DNA of 47,187 nt from Terriglobia bacterium (GTDB taxonomy: Bacteria; Acidobacteriota; Terriglobia; Bryobacterales; Bryobacteraceae), in contig PSRJ01000345.1 in assembly GCA_003175985.1 (NCBI GenBank), positions 1 to 47,187 of the forward strand. The letters run 5' to 3'. Positions 33,974 through 42,747 of this stretch are shown one piece after another (position 1 is the first letter of the stretch; every line of letters starts with the position of its first letter). The position numbers and the translations under genes were made by a program. The notes under the pieces were generated by a model that made no database searches, was not told the DNA's origin, and saw only the letters and a list, made by a program, of their open reading frames with translations.

Positions 33974-34005
33974 ATCCACGTGCTATAACGGTTACACATT
34001 CATGC

Positions 34006-34920
34006 ATGTCCACGGCTTCTGAACCGTCGACGAATCACTCGCTCTGTCCGGTATGTGAATCCCCTTCCATCCAGCTTTGGAGACCGCGAGGGCTCAGCCG
34101 TACGCTCGCGCCGGCGGACCTGCAGATCACCGACGCGCACTACGGTTTGACGCTCGAGCTTTGGAAATGCCCCGATTGCTCCTTTGTCTTCGCGACGGGA
34201 GAGGAGATGGCCACGCTCTCATCTCTCTACCAGGAGCTTTCGGATCCGGATTACGAAAAAGGCTTTGCAACGCGAGCTGCCCAAATGCGTTGGCTGCTCA
34301 ACTGGGGTTTAAAGATCCGGCCAAAGGTCAGGTCAGTGCTCGAGATCGGCGCCGGCATAGGCCTGCTCACGGCGCAAGCTCGCGCCGCCGGACTGCATGC
34401 GGTGGGTATTGAACCCAGCCGCTCTCTGGTTGCCGCCGCTCGCCGCATGCAAGCTGTGGACCTGATTCAAGGAGCGTTCCCCCACCCTGCCCTGGAAGGT
34501 TGCCGCTTTGATCTGGTTTATGCCGTTGACGTCATCGAGCACGTTGCGGATCCGCTCGCGTTTCTCAAGGCTTGCGTCTGCATGCTGAATCCCGGCGGAT
34601 GCCTGGTCGTGGTCACTCCCGATATCGGCAGCGTTACGGCGCGGCTCATGGGCCGCCGCTGGTGGCATTTCCGGCTGGCTCACGTCGGCTACTTCAACCG
34701 GCATTCCATGCAGTGTGCCGCGGGGCGTGCAGGGTTGACCATATGCAAGGAGATTCGCGCGGTTTGGTTTTTCCCCATTCACTATCTGTTGGAGCGCGTC
34801 GCGGTGTACCTTCCCCTCTCTCGCCATCTGGAGCGCTATGCCGCGAAGGGCGTCCTCTCAAAGACCATCCGGTTGAATCTCCACGATTCCAATGTGTTCT
34901 TTATGGAGAAGAATGCCTGA
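34006..34920 (+). CDS. Zinc-ribbon SAM-dependent methyltransferase
   Basis: This protein of 304 aa begins with a treble CPVC...CPDC zinc-ribbon-like pair (CPVCESPSIQLW, then LWKCPDCSFVFATG), followed by a class I methyltransferase domain: SVLEIGAGIGLLTAQARAAG, HAVGIEPSRSLV, FDLVYAVDVIEHVADP and LNPGGCLVVVTPD. This two-part layout is common for methyltransferases of sugar-modifying loci. The ATG at 34006 is chosen because it directly precedes the ribbon, but a GTG at 33970 in the same frame forms a GTGA overlap with the upstream stop and would add 12 residues. It sits between the GT-C and UbiA-family genes and may methylate a sugar or lipid-linked sugar. Confidence 0.86.
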   Translation: MSTASEPSTNHSLCPVCESPSIQLWRPRGLSRTLAPADLQITDAHYGLTLELWKCPDCSFVFATGEEMATLSSLYQELSDPDYEKGFATRAAQMRWLLNWGLKIRPKVRSVLEIGAGIGLLTAQARAAGLHAVGIEPSRSLVAAARRMQAVDLIQGAFPHPALEGCRFDLVYAVDVIEHVADPLAFLKACVCMLNPGGCLVVVTPDIGSVTARLMGRRWWHFRLAHVGYFNRHSMQCAAGRAGLTICKEIRAVWFFPIHYLLERVAVYLPLSRHLERYAAKGVLSKTIRLNLHDSNVFFMEKNA

Positions 34921-35884
34921 AGCGCACCCCGGCATTCGCTGGCAGGATCGGGTCTGGGGCCATCTCGAGCTCTTGCGCCTCGATCATGGCACCAAAAACC
35001 TTTTTGTCATTCCGGGCATTCTGATCCCTCTGAGCTTTCGGCGCGATCTGATCGCCTGGGATCTGGTGCCACGCATCCTGCTGGGCTTCCTGGCAGTGAC
35101 GTTGATCGCCTCGAGCAATTACGTCATTAACGAGCTCATGGATGCCCCCTATGACCGCTTCCACTCGGTCAAATCGTCGCGTCCTACTGTCCGCGGAGTG
35201 ATCATACTTCCGGCTGCATATGCCCAGTGGCTTGGGTTAATGGTTGTGGGATTGTGGATCGGAGTCCAGCTTTCTGTCTACTTCACCATTGTCCTGGCAG
35301 CCCTCTGGATCATGGGGTGTATTTATAACCTGCCTCCGGTGCGAACGAAGGATGTTCCCTATGTCGATGTGTTGTCGGAGTCCATCAACAATCCGCTCCG
35401 CCTCCTGCTGGGATGGTACATGGTGCCGACTACCTTGATCGCCCCGGCTTCGCTGCTGCTTTCCTACTGGATGACGGGTGCTTACTTTATGGCCTTGAAA
35501 CGGTTTAGCGAGTACCGCGAGATCGCCGACGCAGCCGTGGCGGGAGCTTACCGCCGCTCCTTCCGCTTTTACTCCGAGCGCAACCTGCTAGTGTCGGTGG
35601 TCTTTTATGCGGCGACATCCATGCTCTTCTTCGGCGCATTCCTGATCCGGTACCGCATGGAACTGGTCCTGACCTTTCCGTTGATTGCCTGGGTCATGAC
35701 GGTATACTTCCTGATAGCATTCAAGAAAAACAGCCCCGTGCAGCATCCGGAAAAACTGCATCGCGAGCCAATGCTGGTGGTCGCCGTGGTGCTGTGCGCA
35801 GTGGGTATGGGATTGTTCCTTTGGGTGGACGTCCCCGCGCTGCAAATGATCTTCGCTCCCACCTTGCCCGTCGCGGGCCGCTAG
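34913..35884 (+). CDS. UbiA-family prenyltransferase, DPPR-synthase-like
   Basis: This 323-aa protein has about eight or nine transmembrane helices. The first aspartate-rich motif is NYVINELMDAPYDRFHSVKS followed by SRP: an N-x-x-x-D-x-x-x-D pattern with R-x-H-x-x-K-x-x-R-P. That tail matches the decaprenyl-phosphate 5-phosphoribosyltransferase branch of UbiA proteins better than the quinone branch. The second motif area is PYVDVLSESINNPLRLLLG. It may load a phosphoribose-like group on a polyprenyl phosphate to give a lipid-linked pentose. The ATG at 34913 follows GGAGAAGA at 34905-34912 and lies 8 bases inside the methyltransferase gene; an earlier ATG at 34892 lacks this site. No DprE1/DprE2-like partners are in the window. 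Confidence 0.8.
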   Translation: MPEAHPGIRWQDRVWGHLELLRLDHGTKNLFVIPGILIPLSFRRDLIAWDLVPRILLGFLAVTLIASSNYVINELMDAPYDRFHSVKSSRPTVRGVIILPAAYAQWLGLMVVGLWIGVQLSVYFTIVLAALWIMGCIYNLPPVRTKDVPYVDVLSESINNPLRLLLGWYMVPTTLIAPASLLLSYWMTGAYFMALKRFSEYREIADAAVAGAYRRSFRFYSERNLLVSVVFYAATSMLFFGAFLIRYRMELVLTFPLIAWVMTVYFLIAFKKNSPVQHPEKLHREPMLVVAVVLCAVGMGLFLWVDVPALQMIFAPTLPVAGR

Positions 35885-35885
35885 C

Positions 35886-37439
35886 ATGAGCCGCCGCTTC
35901 TGCACGTATGTAATGGCGGCGTGGCTGCTGGTGGCAGTAGTCCTTACCCTGGGCACGGCGTTTCTGTCCGCATCGCAGCCCTACATCTACCGTCATGGCT
36001 GGATCAGCGCCGATTTCGCCACCATGGCGCGATCATTCACGCGAGACGGCATTCTCAAACTGGGTCTGGTGCCGGTGCATAACAATCCGCCGCTGGGTCT
36101 CCGGCCCGATGCTTACATACACTGGCCGCCACTGTTCCCCATTCTGCTCAGTTGGGTGTTCGATGTGTTTGGGATTTCGGAGACGAGCGCGCACGCGTTG
36201 ATGCTGGTCATTCTGATAGCCAATACTGCGCTAGTGTATGTTCTGACTCGCCTCACGATGTCTCCTGCTGCGGCACTCATCGCGGCTTTTGCCTGGCTCA
36301 CTCTCCCGCTGGTTGTCGGCTACGGACACCTGGTCCTGCACCTTCACCTGGCGCTCACGTTCTTGTTATTGGCACTGGTGGCAGCGGCGAAAGGCCGCGA
36401 CCGCGGGGCCGTGGTTTTCATGGTACTTGCGACCGTAACCAGTTGGGAGCCGCTGTTGGCAGCCGTAGGACTGCTTGGCGCCGCCTATGTGACGGGCGAC
36501 AAACCACTGCGGCGCACGGCGGGCAAGCTATTGGCCGCATCCGTGCTGGCCTCGATTCTGGTGGTGGTTGTCTATGCCCTGAGGTATCCCGGAAGATTCG
36601 TGGAGTTGTTTGAAGTGGTGGCGTTCCGGATGGGTGTCGGCACAATACACGCGAGCGAGATTCTGACACGCAACTCTATTGAGCCGCAATTAGGACTCGC
36701 GCGGCGCATCATGCTGGTCCTCGATCATTACCTGGAGATGCTCGGGGGGCTCGGCACTCTGGCCTTGGTTTGGACCTTCAGCGAACTCCTGGTACGCGTC
36801 CGCACCCACATCAAGACCCCCTGGCTGACGCCGTTTTTCGCTATGGCAGCCATGGCGTTCCTATGGTCCGCCGGGATGTCGAATCATGTGGCGATCCACG
36901 ATTACGAAGTGCTGTTGGCCGCTCCTGTGACGGCGATGGCGCTGGGCTGGGCAGGCGCCGAGTTGTTGGAGCGATTGCTCGCCTGGAAGGATAGCGTGCT
37001 GCGCCTCCGCGCCATTGCCGTAGTGCTTCTGGTTCCCGGCATCATGATTGTGCCCAGTGCCCGCTCGCTCAAAGCGGCCCTGGCGGCGCGCACCGGCTAC
37101 ACTCTCCCGGCGCACGTGACCGGACCGGATTGCGAGCCCCTGGGTGAACCGTGTGAAGCCGTTTTCGGATGGGAGTTGGAACGCTTGATTCCTGCAGGCG
37201 CCGTGGTGGTTTCTCCCATCGAATCGCTTGTGTCGGTTTATTACTCCAACCGCCGAGTAATCCGCATGGTGCGGAACGATGCGGAATGGGAGAGCATCCG
37301 GCCGCAGATTCAGGCCGATTTCCCGGCAACGCCCGTTTACATGGCAGTGCCCGCTGGCACGGAGGCAAACTTCCCGCGGACGCTCGGGAGCATGCAGCTC
37401 CGTAAGACGTTTGCCGCCACCGTCGCTAGGCTTTGGTGA
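35886..37439 (+). CDS. Membrane glycosyltransferase, GT-C fold, 517 aa
   Basis: This multi-pass protein has about ten to eleven helices and a soluble C-terminal end of about 110 residues. After the first helix, YRHGWISADFATMARSFTRD carries the acidic residue of the first outer loop, and AYIHWPPLFPILLSWVFDVF is the following PMT-like segment. The architecture is that of GT-C glycosyltransferases that use polyprenyl-phosphate sugars. The ATG is one base after the UbiA stop codon, so it is the last gene of this plus-strand operon and a good candidate user of the UbiA product. Its stop codon is immediately next to the stop of the converging surface protein B gene. Confidence 0.8.
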   Translation: MSRRFCTYVMAAWLLVAVVLTLGTAFLSASQPYIYRHGWISADFATMARSFTRDGILKLGLVPVHNNPPLGLRPDAYIHWPPLFPILLSWVFDVFGISETSAHALMLVILIANTALVYVLTRLTMSPAAALIAAFAWLTLPLVVGYGHLVLHLHLALTFLLLALVAAAKGRDRGAVVFMVLATVTSWEPLLAAVGLLGAAYVTGDKPLRRTAGKLLAASVLASILVVVVYALRYPGRFVELFEVVAFRMGVGTIHASEILTRNSIEPQLGLARRIMLVLDHYLEMLGGLGTLALVWTFSELLVRVRTHIKTPWLTPFFAMAAMAFLWSAGMSNHVAIHDYEVLLAAPVTAMALGWAGAELLERLLAWKDSVLRLRAIAVVLLVPGIMIVPSARSLKAALAARTGYTLPAHVTGPDCEPLGEPCEAVFGWELERLIPAGAVVVSPIESLVSVYYSNRRVIRMVRNDAEWESIRPQIQADFPATPVYMAVPAGTEANFPRTLGSMQLRKTFAATVARLW

Positions 37440-40400
37440 TTACGGGGCGGCGGCGGCCTGCGGGCTTCCGGTTGCGAGCACCTGGTTGGATGCGCTGCGA
37501 TATTTTACGCGGTAATACACGATCCGCTGCGGAATGGCCGGGATTTGAATCGTGCAGCTTGCCCCGCAAGGAACTCCCGCGGGGTTCTCGCCCGCAAATG
37601 CGAATGGCGCCGCTTCGTTGATCGCCGCGGCCGCGGCAACGCAGCTTTCGCGCCGCGTCGTGCAGTAGAAGTCCGTTGCCTGCCCGTTCTCCGCATAGCC
37701 AAATTCGACGATGGCATTGTTCACCGCCAGTCCGGCCGGAGGCGTGAGCGTCACCCGGATTGGAACGAAGGTGTTTCTCGCCACGGAATCCGGCGCCGGC
37801 ATGGGAGGCAGTTTTGCCAGAAACACTTCCGGCCGCGTCGCGTTAAAGAAGGGCGCCCGGACAATGGCCCACGATCCATCCGGCAATACGCGGGCATTCC
37901 AATATGACGGGCCTACCCGGTACGGGTGGAACGCGGATGTGAGAGCGCGTGTATCCGATCCGTTGGCCGCCCGGATGGTAGTGCTGGTCTGGCTGATCTT
38001 ATGCGCCTGCATGGCATTCGCACCGATGCAGATGCCCCGGTCGTCTTCGTTGCCGGCACAACCCTGGTTCTTGCCGTAATAGTTGGGGCAGTTCACGAAC
38101 ACGTTGCCGGGCTGGGAGCCTGGCTGGCATTCCCCGCCCGCATTCGCGATGCAGTAGGTGTACGAAGCCGGGGCGCCCGTGCCGATTGTGGAGCCCGGCC
38201 CGCTCACGTCTGACAGCGGGTGCATTCCGCACATGGCCAGCGTGGCGAGCGTTTTGACTTGCGGCGGATTATAGTTCACCGAGACTTTATAGAGCTGCCC
38301 GCTGACCGGAGTGACCGTGTTCCAGCCGCCGTCGGATTCGAGCGGCCGCGCTGCAATCACGTAGTCGCCCGCTGTCCCCGGCTGCGGGAACGACGGTCCC
38401 GGAGCCAGATACGCTTCCACCAGACTCGAACTGTTCAAGCCCTGCTTGCCGGCAAATAGCGGAGTGGTAAGAGGTGTGCTGCTGGCACCTCGATTGGCAT
38501 AGCTCGCCACGTCCACGCCCTTCTTAATCGAGGAACAAATGCCGTTCGAGCCCGCGGGGCAATCCCGCCAATCGGCCACGCCGGCGCCGATCGTAGCAGT
38601 ATATGCCCCATGGCTGAAGCCATGTCCATCCGGAATCACCGTTGAGGCTGTAACATCCTGCCCGTGGGAGTCCGCCACGAAATTCCACAGCGTCGTGTCT
38701 ACCGGCCCTACGCCGCACTGCGCCTGCAATTTGCTGTTGGCCGCATGCGCTTCAGTCAGGAAGTTGTATTTTACCCAGTATCCGCGCAGGATGGCCCAGG
38801 TGTTCCCGGACTTCCCCAACAATTGCACGGCTTCCTGTTGCCCGTTCGTTCCGGTATCGAATTCCAGAATGTCTCCTGCGATCGCATCCTGCAGGTAGGT
38901 CGCCGAGCTGTTATATGGGCAATTGCGCGGTTCATTAGCAGCTGGATCGAAATCGCACGGCTCACCCGCCACAGTAACCACATCGCATCCCGCATACCCG
39001 GCCGGACAGCTCAGGCCTGCGAACCCGGGGATGGGTGCGCCCGAAGCGATGGCCGCTGTTTGGGAAAGCGCTCCGCTGGTGAGTGTCGTGGTCCACATCC
39101 CCTGTCCACCGTACGTCCCGCCATGGTTCGCGTTGGTGGCATTCGAAGAGAATTCCACGGCGGCCCAGGAGGGAGATGAAACCACTTGCGCATAACTGTG
39201 GATCTTGCACCAGCGCGCAGCCGGCATTTTCCACGTAGGCCAGGCGGCCACGATCGATGCCGTGGACGGATCGAAAATCCACAGCCAGGCAATCACATCC
39301 TGTTGCGCATCCCGGCGGCAATCGCCAACGACCTTAGTTCGATCTCCTGTTAAACCCCGCTCGTAGCAATTAGCAAAGAGTGTCTTGTCGAAAGTGGCAT
39401 CGAAATTGTGCAGCAGGTCGAGGAGTCCCTTGTGCTGCGCGATCGGCGTCAGGTTGCTCCAATTCATCGGGGAAGCCTGGAGTCCGTAGGCGTAAGGGCC
39501 AATGTCCTGGTTGTTGCCGCTATAGACGCCCTTCATCAGAATCGGCCCGGTGCCAAGATTGGCCAGGCAGTACTCGGTATTGCCATCGGCAGCGAACGGG
39601 CTCCCGTCCGCCAGACAGGGCGTGCCGGAAGGAACCTGATCGCCGCCGTAGCTGCCGCCGGGGGGGCGTGTTGCGTCGCCCAGGTTCCGCGTTTCCCCGG
39701 TTGCCGGGTTGATCCACACCAACCCGCCAATCGAGCAGTGAAAACCTGATTGCGGCGGCACACTGTTATCGGGCACCAGCGCGTCCGAGCACAGTACCGG
39801 CATATCGCCGGCCACCCATCCGGTATCCGTGGATTCTTCCGATACCCATCGTGCCGCTTTCACAGAAACGGAAGCGCTGGCGGAGTGAGCACGAATCAGA
39901 ACGCCGAAATTATCCGAAAGGTAGGAAACGCCGGTGGCGGGCACGCTAAGCCCCGGGCAACTGGAGAGCGTCACTTTCAGGCTGACATCATTGGTTACAG
40001 AGCTGATCGCGCAATCCGAATTCGCAATCGTCAGCCGGCTGCCGGCAGTCCAATTCGGGTTGAACACGTCCCCGCCAGTCCATGTCGCGTTTCCGCTGGT
40101 GTCGATGTTGACCGTGCCGCTTCGCCGCACCATGTTCGGCTTGCTGACGATATGCAAGGCATCGTTCCAATACACCATCGGGGAATTCGTGTCTCCCACG
40201 TTCTGTGGTGACGTCGGCTCGCTGGTGGGAACGGAAATCGTCCGGATAGCCGACCGGCAGCTTACGCCATCCGCTGTAAGACAGACTTCCGCCTGGCCGT
40301 CGCTCGACCAGACTTTGAATTGCGGCTCGAAATAATTGACCGAGTAGCCGTCATCCGACCAGTCGGCCCCGCCGCCATACGGTGTTTGGAAATTGCTCGT

Positions 40401-41099
40401 CTGGAGCCACAACCAGCTCCGCTGCGTTCCCGAGTAAACGGCAGCCTGGCCTGCGTTGTTTGATAGCGCGTAGGCCGGGTTCGCCCACTCTCCCAGCCCG
40501 CCGATGTCCCGGGCGTTTCCGAAGCCGCTGGGACCCAGGGCGATGTAAGAGCGCCTGGGTTTGGTAAGAGGCTTAAACAGAATTCCGGTTTGCGGATCGA
40601 TCATGCTGGGATTGGCTGAAGCCCAGGGCATGTACGGCCAGGCGTATTCTCCCGGATGTGCCGGGTCCACCGGCGCGACTTCGGGGAAAGTATTGCCGAG
40701 CGGAATGTTCGTAGTAGTAAAGGTCCCCGCTGCCTGGTCCGCGCCGCACGTGACCCGGAAATAGTGCGGCGTGAATGCTTGTAGCGCCCGTGAATAGCGC
40801 CAAATGTCGGCGGCGATCTCGGCCGCCCGTTTCCCCGCAACGAAGATCCGCGTCCTTCCGATCGAGATATTCCCCGGACGGTTGTCGGAATTCGCGCCCG
40901 GGAACAAGACCGTATCGACGTCGTGCACCAGCGGCGTATACCCGGACGATTCGCTGATTTCGATCATGCAGGGATTATTATCCGGGGCAGTGTAGGAAAT
41001 TACGGCCTGAGTCGACGTCGTGCCCGCGACCTTTACATTCGAAATCGCACCATAGGCGGGAGCGATCAGGAGGAACAGCGCAGTCAGTGGCGTTTTCAT
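37440..41099 (-). CDS. Large secreted cysteine-rich surface protein B, paralogue of A
   Basis: This 1219-aa protein has a signal peptide (MKTPLTALFLLIAPAYG, cut before or after Ala18). It aligns with residues about 900-1846 of the protein at 866-6406 over its whole length. Shared features are a fibronectin-like first domain (VISYTAP, EISESS, DNRPGNIS, GKRAAEIA, THYFRVTCG-type), an IDPQTG segment, IPGFAGLSCPAGYAGCDVV, the ANEPRNCPYNS segment, PGNVFVNCPNY, DTRALTSAFHPY and the C-terminal FGYAENG, FAGENP and RIVYYRV. Many cysteines are conserved in place, as expected for disulfides outside the cell. It lacks the propeller and Ig-like repeats of A. The frame stays open 71 codons upstream, but that part lies in the next gene. 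Five bases separate it from the tail-fibre-like gene, so the two are co-expressed. Confidence 0.88.
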   Translation of the reverse strand: MKTPLTALFLLIAPAYGAISNVKVAGTTSTQAVISYTAPDNNPCMIEISESSGYTPLVHDVDTVLFPGANSDNRPGNISIGRTRIFVAGKRAAEIAADIWRYSRALQAFTPHYFRVTCGADQAAGTFTTTNIPLGNTFPEVAPVDPAHPGEYAWPYMPWASANPSMIDPQTGILFKPLTKPRRSYIALGPSGFGNARDIGGLGEWANPAYALSNNAGQAAVYSGTQRSWLWLQTSNFQTPYGGGADWSDDGYSVNYFEPQFKVWSSDGQAEVCLTADGVSCRSAIRTISVPTSEPTSPQNVGDTNSPMVYWNDALHIVSKPNMVRRSGTVNIDTSGNATWTGGDVFNPNWTAGSRLTIANSDCAISSVTNDVSLKVTLSSCPGLSVPATGVSYLSDNFGVLIRAHSASASVSVKAARWVSEESTDTGWVAGDMPVLCSDALVPDNSVPPQSGFHCSIGGLVWINPATGETRNLGDATRPPGGSYGGDQVPSGTPCLADGSPFAADGNTEYCLANLGTGPILMKGVYSGNNQDIGPYAYGLQASPMNWSNLTPIAQHKGLLDLLHNFDATFDKTLFANCYERGLTGDRTKVVGDCRRDAQQDVIAWLWIFDPSTASIVAAWPTWKMPAARWCKIHSYAQVVSSPSWAAVEFSSNATNANHGGTYGGQGMWTTTLTSGALSQTAAIASGAPIPGFAGLSCPAGYAGCDVVTVAGEPCDFDPAANEPRNCPYNSSATYLQDAIAGDILEFDTGTNGQQEAVQLLGKSGNTWAILRGYWVKYNFLTEAHAANSKLQAQCGVGPVDTTLWNFVADSHGQDVTASTVIPDGHGFSHGAYTATIGAGVADWRDCPAGSNGICSSIKKGVDVASYANRGASSTPLTTPLFAGKQGLNSSSLVEAYLAPGPSFPQPGTAGDYVIAARPLESDGGWNTVTPVSGQLYKVSVNYNPPQVKTLATLAMCGMHPLSDVSGPGSTIGTGAPASYTYCIANAGGECQPGSQPGNVFVNCPNYYGKNQGCAGNEDDRGICIGANAMQAHKISQTSTTIRAANGSDTRALTSAFHPYRVGPSYWNARVLPDGSWAIVRAPFFNATRPEVFLAKLPPMPAPDSVARNTFVPIRVTLTPPAGLAVNNAIVEFGYAENGQATDFYCTTRRESCVAAAAAINEAAPFAFAGENPAGVPCGASCTIQIPAIPQRIVYYRVKYRSASNQVLATGSPQAAAAP

Positions 41100-41104
41100 G
41101 AAGC

Positions 41105-42592
41105 TCAGAAGGTCTTTACAATGGTAGCCTTGAACGTGGCGCTGGCTGGGTCCAGGGGAGTTCCCGAAAGATTGCACAGCCGGACAGCAACAGTGTTGGC
41201 CGCGCTCACGCGCATCGTTCCGATGAGACCTGCCTCCAGTCCGGCCGGCCACCCCGGCACCACGCCATCGCCGGCCGTCGCGCCCGGGACCGGCAGCGTC
41301 AATTCGCTGCACCCCGCGGAAGCAATGCTGGCAAAATCAAGCGCAGCGCTGGAGGAGAGATAGCTCGGAATCGTAGCCGAGTCCACTGCAATCAAAGTCT
41401 GCGGCCCGGTTTCCACGGTTACGATTCCGGAACCCGCAATCAGCGCCTTGGCGCTGAGAAACGCTCTTCGATCCACACCGGCGGAATCCCAGGTGTTGCT
41501 CGTGGCAGACCAAGTGAATAACGGTATTGAGTTGACCGGGAAGGCAGTGATCCCGGAAATCGCCGTGCAACCGCCCGAACAACTCAGAGTCAGATTGTGC
41601 CCCACATTAAGGTTGCCCGAAAAATCCAGATAAATGTAAGCGGTCCCCGTCCCGCCCGCCAGGTTGACCTGGGAGGACCCCGTCATGCTATACACTGTCC
41701 CGCCGATCCGTACGTTGCACGGCGTCGACGGGCTGCAATTTCCTCCCAGCACCAGAACCGTATCGCTATAACGCGAGACGCCATAGTCGCCAAGTTGGGA
41801 GGCCATTCCGGCGCCGCCTCCCGCTCCGCCACCGCCCGCCGCGCTGAGCACAACACGCCCGCTTTGCGGAGCCGTGAAATACACGGTGACGTTGTAGGTC
41901 GCGGGGTCAATCAGGATATAGTCCGGCTCGACATGCCATGCCGGCGTGCGGTTGTCATAAACTTCCGCCACCAGGTTCGCCGTCCCCAGCTTATGCGTCG
42001 TTCCGGGTACGGTCACAGCAGTGGCAGAGGTGAAGGTGGTGGAGTAATTGGGCACCGTAGCCATTCCAACCCACGTGCTTCCGTCAAACATTTTGGGATG
42101 GTTGCTGTCGTTTGCGTCTATGGCCAGATCCCCGGCCTGGGGTGCGGATGGCAGTGCGCCCGGCGTAAGGCGCAGCCCCGAAGAGTTGGTGCCGGGCGCA
42201 AACGTTTGCCGGGCGCCGGCCAGGTACGTATTCGATGCGGTTCTATCCACTGCATTGGTAACTTGTGCTGCTGTATAGTCGCCGCCGGCCGCTGCGATCG
42301 ATCCTGCACGGCCGAAGACGGTGGTTACGCCGCCGGCCAACGCCGTCCAGACGTTCATGGCCGTGCACGCATACTGGTTCTGCCCCGGCTGGGCGTCCGT
42401 CTTGAAAAACATCTCTCCTACCGAGCAGGTGGGTGGAAGCGTGGTCCCGGTCTTTGACGGCTTCGTGGAAGCAGCCCCGGAAAAATCCACGTTCTTGGCC
42501 TGCGTCTGCAGATCGACTCGCGTTTGCGCAAACGATTGAGCCATCGAGACCGCCAGCAATGCACAACCCACCTCAATTTTTCCAAATCGCAT
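41105..42592 (-). CDS. Secreted protein with phage tail-fibre-like motifs
   Basis: This 495-aa protein has a signal peptide (GCALLAVSMAQSFA, cut before Gln23 or so). Residues 53-86 (PPTCSVGEMFFKTDAQPGQN, then YACTAMNVWTAL) and 92-109 (VFGRAGSIAAAGGDYTAAQV) match motifs that recur in phage tail-fibre and receptor-binding proteins. The segment LAIDANDSNHPKMFDGSTWV is of the same kind. A glycine-rich stretch AAGGGGAGGGAGM lies near residues 251-263. The last 100 residues are a beta-rich domain ending in ATFKATIVKTF. No phage structural genes are nearby, so this is a cellular surface protein rather than a prophage remnant. It is transcribed with surface protein B. Its function is unknown; binding or fibre formation is possible. 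Confidence 0.78.
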   Translation of the reverse strand: MRFGKIEVGCALLAVSMAQSFAQTRVDLQTQAKNVDFSGAASTKPSKTGTTLPPTCSVGEMFFKTDAQPGQNQYACTAMNVWTALAGGVTTVFGRAGSIAAAGGDYTAAQVTNAVDRTASNTYLAGARQTFAPGTNSSGLRLTPGALPSAPQAGDLAIDANDSNHPKMFDGSTWVGMATVPNYSTTFTSATAVTVPGTTHKLGTANLVAEVYDNRTPAWHVEPDYILIDPATYNVTVYFTAPQSGRVVLSAAGGGGAGGGAGMASQLGDYGVSRYSDTVLVLGGNCSPSTPCNVRIGGTVYSMTGSSQVNLAGGTGTAYIYLDFSGNLNVGHNLTLSCSGGCTAISGITAFPVNSIPLFTWSATSNTWDSAGVDRRAFLSAKALIAGSGIVTVETGPQTLIAVDSATIPSYLSSSAALDFASIASAGCSELTLPVPGATAGDGVVPGWPAGLEAGLIGTMRVSAANTVAVRLCNLSGTPLDPASATFKATIVKTF

Positions 42593-42747
42593 GAATTCTC
42601 TCTAGTTCCCGTGTACCCTATCGAGGGCACTAACTAGTGGCCCTTGTCCGCAATGGTTCTGAATTCAAAAGTCAAAAAGACCGCGATTTTCTGTGACCAA
42701 ACCCGGCATAAGTTGCGCAACCTGCACGCGGATGCGCATCATGGAAC
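42593..42747. other. Divergent gap before secreted protein and GNAT-like genes
   Basis: These 155 bases separate divergent genes. GAGAG just before the minus-strand ATG may be its ribosome site. An imperfect inverted repeat (AGGGCAC with GTGGCCCT) lies at about 42625-42646 and encloses ACTAGT. A TTGACT box is readable on the minus strand, but no -10 box stands at the right distance, so promoters are not assigned. Confidence 0.4.

Noticed and set aside
33592..34005. Long N-terminal extension of the zinc-ribbon methyltransferase
   Set aside because: It lies inside the GT-C gene in another frame and is Arg/Pro-rich; the true start is at 34006 or possibly the GTG at 33970.
41100..41312. 71-residue upstream extension of surface protein B
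   Set aside because: It overlaps the tail-fibre-like gene and precedes a clear signal peptide that must be at the N-terminus.
41105..42592. Prophage or tailocin remnant, because of tail-fibre motifs
   Set aside because: The protein has a signal peptide and there are no capsid, tail, lysis or integrase genes nearby.
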